From the NCBI GenBank assembly GCA_029245865.1, contig JAQWOM010000055.1, positions 1 through 64,000 of the forward strand: 64,000 nt of DNA. Direction: 5' to 3'. The translations under genes and the position numbers were made by a program. How positions within the stretch are numbered: the stretch's first letter is position 1; each line of letters opens with the position of its first letter. The notes beneath the pieces are model-generated. The model was not told the origin of the DNA. It worked only from the letters and a program-made list of their open reading frames with translations, and did not search any database. Below are positions 62,244-64,000 of this stretch, piece after piece. Origin of the DNA: Planctomycetota bacterium. Lineage in GTDB: Bacteria > Planctomycetota > B15-G4.

Positions 62244-63416
62244 TCAGCCAAACGCACCGATCCCGGTCACGTCCTGCCCCAGGATGAGCGTGTGAATGTT
62301 GTGCGTCCCTTCGTACGTGTAGACCGATTCGAGATTGCACATGTGGCGCATCGACTGATATTCACCGGTGACGCCATTGGCGCCCAGCATGTCGCGCGCC
62401 ATGCGGGCCACGTCGAGAGCCATCTTGATGTTGTTTCTCTTCGCAAGCGAAACATGCTGTGGGCGCGCCTTCTTCGCTTCTTTCAGCTTTCCCAGCCGCC
62501 AGGCGACCAGTTGGGCTTTGGTGATCTCGGTCACCATCTCGGCAAGATTGGCCTGTATGAGCTGGAAACCCGCGAGTGGCTTTCCAAATTGCTCACGAGA
62601 CTTGGTGTAGTTCAACACCTCGTCATAACAGGCCAGAGCCGCGCCAACGCCGCCCCAGGCAATGCCGTAACGCGCCTGGGTCAGACATCCCAGTGGCCCC
62701 TTGAGCCCTTGAACGCCTGGCAAACGATTGCTGTCGGGCACGCGCACGTCCTCGAACACGAGTTCGCTGGTCACCGAGGCGCGCAGGCTGAACTTGCGCT
62801 TTTGTTCCGGCGCACTGAAACCCTCCATGCCTTTCTCGACCAGAAAGCCGTGGATGACACCGTCATCATCCTTGGCCCAGACAACGGCAACATCGGACAC
62901 CGTCCCATTGGTGATCCACATCTTGGCGCCATTCAGCACCCACTCATCACCATCTTTACGAGCGCGGGTGAGCATGCCACTGGGATCGCTCCCGTGATCT
63001 GGCTCCGTCAATCCGAAGCAACCGATCAGTTCACCCTTGGCCATCCCTGGCAACCAGCGCATCCGCTGCTCTTCGGAACCGTAGGCAAAGATCGGCCACA
63101 TGGCGAGACTTCCCTGCACCGAAACAAAGCTACGTAACCCGGAATCACCGCGCTCGAGTTCCTGGCAGATGAGTCCATAGGCGATCGGCCCGAGCTCTGC
63201 GCAGCCGTACTTGGCCGGAAGGTTGGCACCCAGCATGCCCAGTTCTCCGACCTTGCCGATGAGCTCTCGTGGGAACTCTGCCTTTTCATAGGCGTCGGCG
63301 ATGATCGGCATGACTTCATCACTCACGAAGTCACGAGTCATGTCGCGAACCATGATCTCTTCTTCCGAGAGCATGTCGTCGAGGAGGTAATAATCGAGGC
63401 CGCGGAAGACGCTCAT
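62244..63416 (-). CDS. Glutaryl-CoA dehydrogenase
   Basis: A 390-residue acyl-CoA dehydrogenase. Close to glutaryl-CoA dehydrogenases along its whole length: GCFGLTEPDHGSDPS, GAKMWITNG, and the C-terminal catalytic Glu E369 in YEGTHNIHTLILG. The Arg that binds the distal carboxylate of glutaryl-CoA in the human enzyme is conserved as R95 (DSGLRSFVSVQGS), which supports this substrate. It oxidises and decarboxylates glutaryl-CoA to crotonyl-CoA in lysine/tryptophan or benzoyl-CoA degradation; no other gene of that route is nearby. ATG at 63416 gives the standard N-terminus; an upstream in-frame start at 63530 is less likely. Confidence 0.92.
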   Translation of the reverse strand: MSVFRGLDYYLLDDMLSEEEIMVRDMTRDFVSDEVMPIIADAYEKAEFPRELIGKVGELGMLGANLPAKYGCAELGPIAYGLICQELERGDSGLRSFVSVQGSLAMWPIFAYGSEEQRMRWLPGMAKGELIGCFGLTEPDHGSDPSGMLTRARKDGDEWVLNGAKMWITNGTVSDVAVVWAKDDDGVIHGFLVEKGMEGFSAPEQKRKFSLRASVTSELVFEDVRVPDSNRLPGVQGLKGPLGCLTQARYGIAWGGVGAALACYDEVLNYTKSREQFGKPLAGFQLIQANLAEMVTEITKAQLVAWRLGKLKEAKKARPQHVSLAKRNNIKMALDVARMARDMLGANGVTGEYQSMRHMCNLESVYTYEGTHNIHTLILGQDVTGIGAFG

Positions 63417-63478
63417 GGCGATGTCCGGTGAAAGATGGGGGGGGCCCGTCACAAGAACCGACCCGAAAGGTGTCTTGG

Positions 63479-63502
63479 ACTCCGCCAGAATCTCGGCGGA
63501 GT
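63479..63502. promoter_or_regulatory. 8-bp inverted repeat upstream of glutaryl-CoA dehydrogenase
   Basis: ACTCCGCC and GGCGGAGT pair perfectly around an 8-base loop, about 63 bases before the start codon. It is a candidate operator or leader hairpin. The 202-base divergent gap holds no other clear signal. Confidence 0.3.
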
Positions 63503-63618
63503 GCCGCAGAAAAGCTCCGTATGCTAGCAACTGAGGGCCCCTTCAGGCTCGACCAGAGAACCTGACTGGAACGCGCGAAGGCCGTTCAGCACCCTCTAGC
63601 AAAGTGAAATCGAGGATG

Positions 63619-64000
63619 ATGAGCACAACCGAAGGCTTACCTCTCCCTGATCTTCGTGGCGATCGCTGCAATGGATGCGGCAGTCCCACCGCCTGGGAGG
63701 AGAATTCCGGGCTTTGCCCCCGTTGCTCGACTCCGGCGGGAAAAGGGCCCGCGCCCCCCCTCACGCCTGGCCTCATCCGGGGAGCTGCGGCACCCTTCCG
63801 GGGACTGAGATTTCTTGGCAAGCATCCCAGGCTGTGGGCCTGGGTCGTCATTCCGCTGCTGCTGAACACCTTGCTGTTCGCTTTCGCGATGGTCTGGACC
63901 ATCAAAAATCTGGGCGAGTTCATGCCCGATTTCGAGCAAGAGTGGCCGGCGCTCTTCGACTGGGCACGCGTCACGCTGGGCTGGCTTCTCCAGGTGCTGC
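63619..64000 (+). CDS. EI24/CysZ-like membrane protein with N-terminal zinc ribbon (partial, cut by window end)
   Basis: About 127 residues are visible and the frame is open to the window edge. Residues ~15-40 contain two C-x-x-C pairs (CNGCG and CPRCS) that look like a zinc ribbon. The sequence then continues with GAAAPFRGLRFLGKHPRLW, followed by a long hydrophobic helix (VVIPLLLNTLLFAFAMV). This pattern is typical of the start of EI24/CysZ-type membrane proteins, a family that includes the sulfate permease CysZ. ATG at 63619 is preceded by GAGG three bases upstream; the ATG one codon earlier (63616) is equally possible. The zinc ribbon fusion is not usual for CysZ. Confidence 0.7.
   Translation, partial: MSTTEGLPLPDLRGDRCNGCGSPTAWEENSGLCPRCSTPAGKGPAPPLTPGLIRGAAAPFRGLRFLGKHPRLWAWVVIPLLLNTLLFAFAMVWTIKNLGEFMPDFEQEWPALFDWARVTLGWLLQVL

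Noticed and set aside
53808-63416. Genomic island or mobile element
   Set aside because: No integrase, transposase, tRNA-associated direct repeats or obvious change in base composition was seen.

Overview
This 64 kb window is a gene-dense, GC-rich bacterial chromosome segment. I see no insertion sequence, phage gene, CRISPR array or rRNA. The organism is Gram-negative in character: it has KdsB (Kdo activation), a Kdo/WaaP-like kinase, a GspK-like pseudopilin, AnmK and LysM envelope proteins. Several traits point to Planctomycetota: a transmembrane Ser/Thr kinase with a DWG (not DFG) motif and 14 WD40 repeats, an ECF sigma factor, a sulfatase, two sulfotransferases, and the tpiA-secG-pyrE-yicC-gmk-rpoZ order. 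This placement is an inference of moderate confidence; Myxococcota-like lineages are the main alternative.

Layout. 0-4 kb: tRNA-fMet and tRNA-Leu(GAG) on the minus strand around an exported sulfatase, then a 703-residue single-anchor protein of unknown function. 4.2-9.2 kb (plus): a PLP aminotransferase, a transketolase split into two genes in C-then-N order, an unknown protein and an ODP-type metallo-beta-lactamase-fold protein. 9.2-12 kb (minus): a 919-residue exported orphan. 12.2-15.6 kb (plus): tsaD, then carA overlapping a deoxyhypusine-synthase-like gene. 15.7-26.3 kb (minus): cystathionine beta-synthase, priA, a MazG-like gene and a HAMP/SpoIIE protein that lacks its metal ligands, then pgsA-rimO-ftsK. 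26.4 kb: a PilZ-like protein. 27.5-33.9 kb (minus): rpoZ-gmk-yicC-pyrE-secG-tpiA-aroF, then gspK. 34-41.6 kb: a GT2, an ECF sigma factor, Fur, a TPR lipoprotein and the 1381-residue kinase. 41.8-45.5 kb (plus): aldehyde dehydrogenase, YkgJ-type protein, ornithine cyclodeaminase-like enzyme and an unusual GT2. 45.5-49.4 kb (minus): mtnP, anmK, LysM protein, Kdo-kinase-like gene. 49.5-53.8 kb (plus): lipoprotein-kdsB-pyrG-DUF1844-GT4, each overlapping the next by four bases. 53.8-63.4 kb: a sulfotransferase, PadR, a cytidylyltransferase/CDP-glycerol-phosphotransferase pair, a large MscS-type channel, a second sulfotransferase and glutaryl-CoA dehydrogenase. The window ends inside an EI24/CysZ-like gene.

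How the parts fit. Most of the window is housekeeping: nucleotide synthesis (carA, pyrE, pyrG, gmk), translation (tsaD, rimO), replication and segregation (priA, ftsK), phospholipids (pgsA) and salvage (mtnP, anmK). Interspersed are envelope and surface-polymer genes (kdsB, Kdo kinase, three other glycosyltransferases, the CDP-glycerol pair, sulfotransferases), several of which depend on CTP. Four-base ATGA/GTGA overlaps are very common, so translational coupling looks like the dominant style.

The most unusual observations are the apparently inactive SpoIIE/PP2C domain, the GT2 that lost its DXD motif next to an amino-acid cyclodeaminase gene, the carA/DHS-like overlap, the CDP-polyol-type surface pair facing PadR, and a possible structured leader at 41610-41761. 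I found nothing I would call a clear-cut new multi-gene defence or mobile system.
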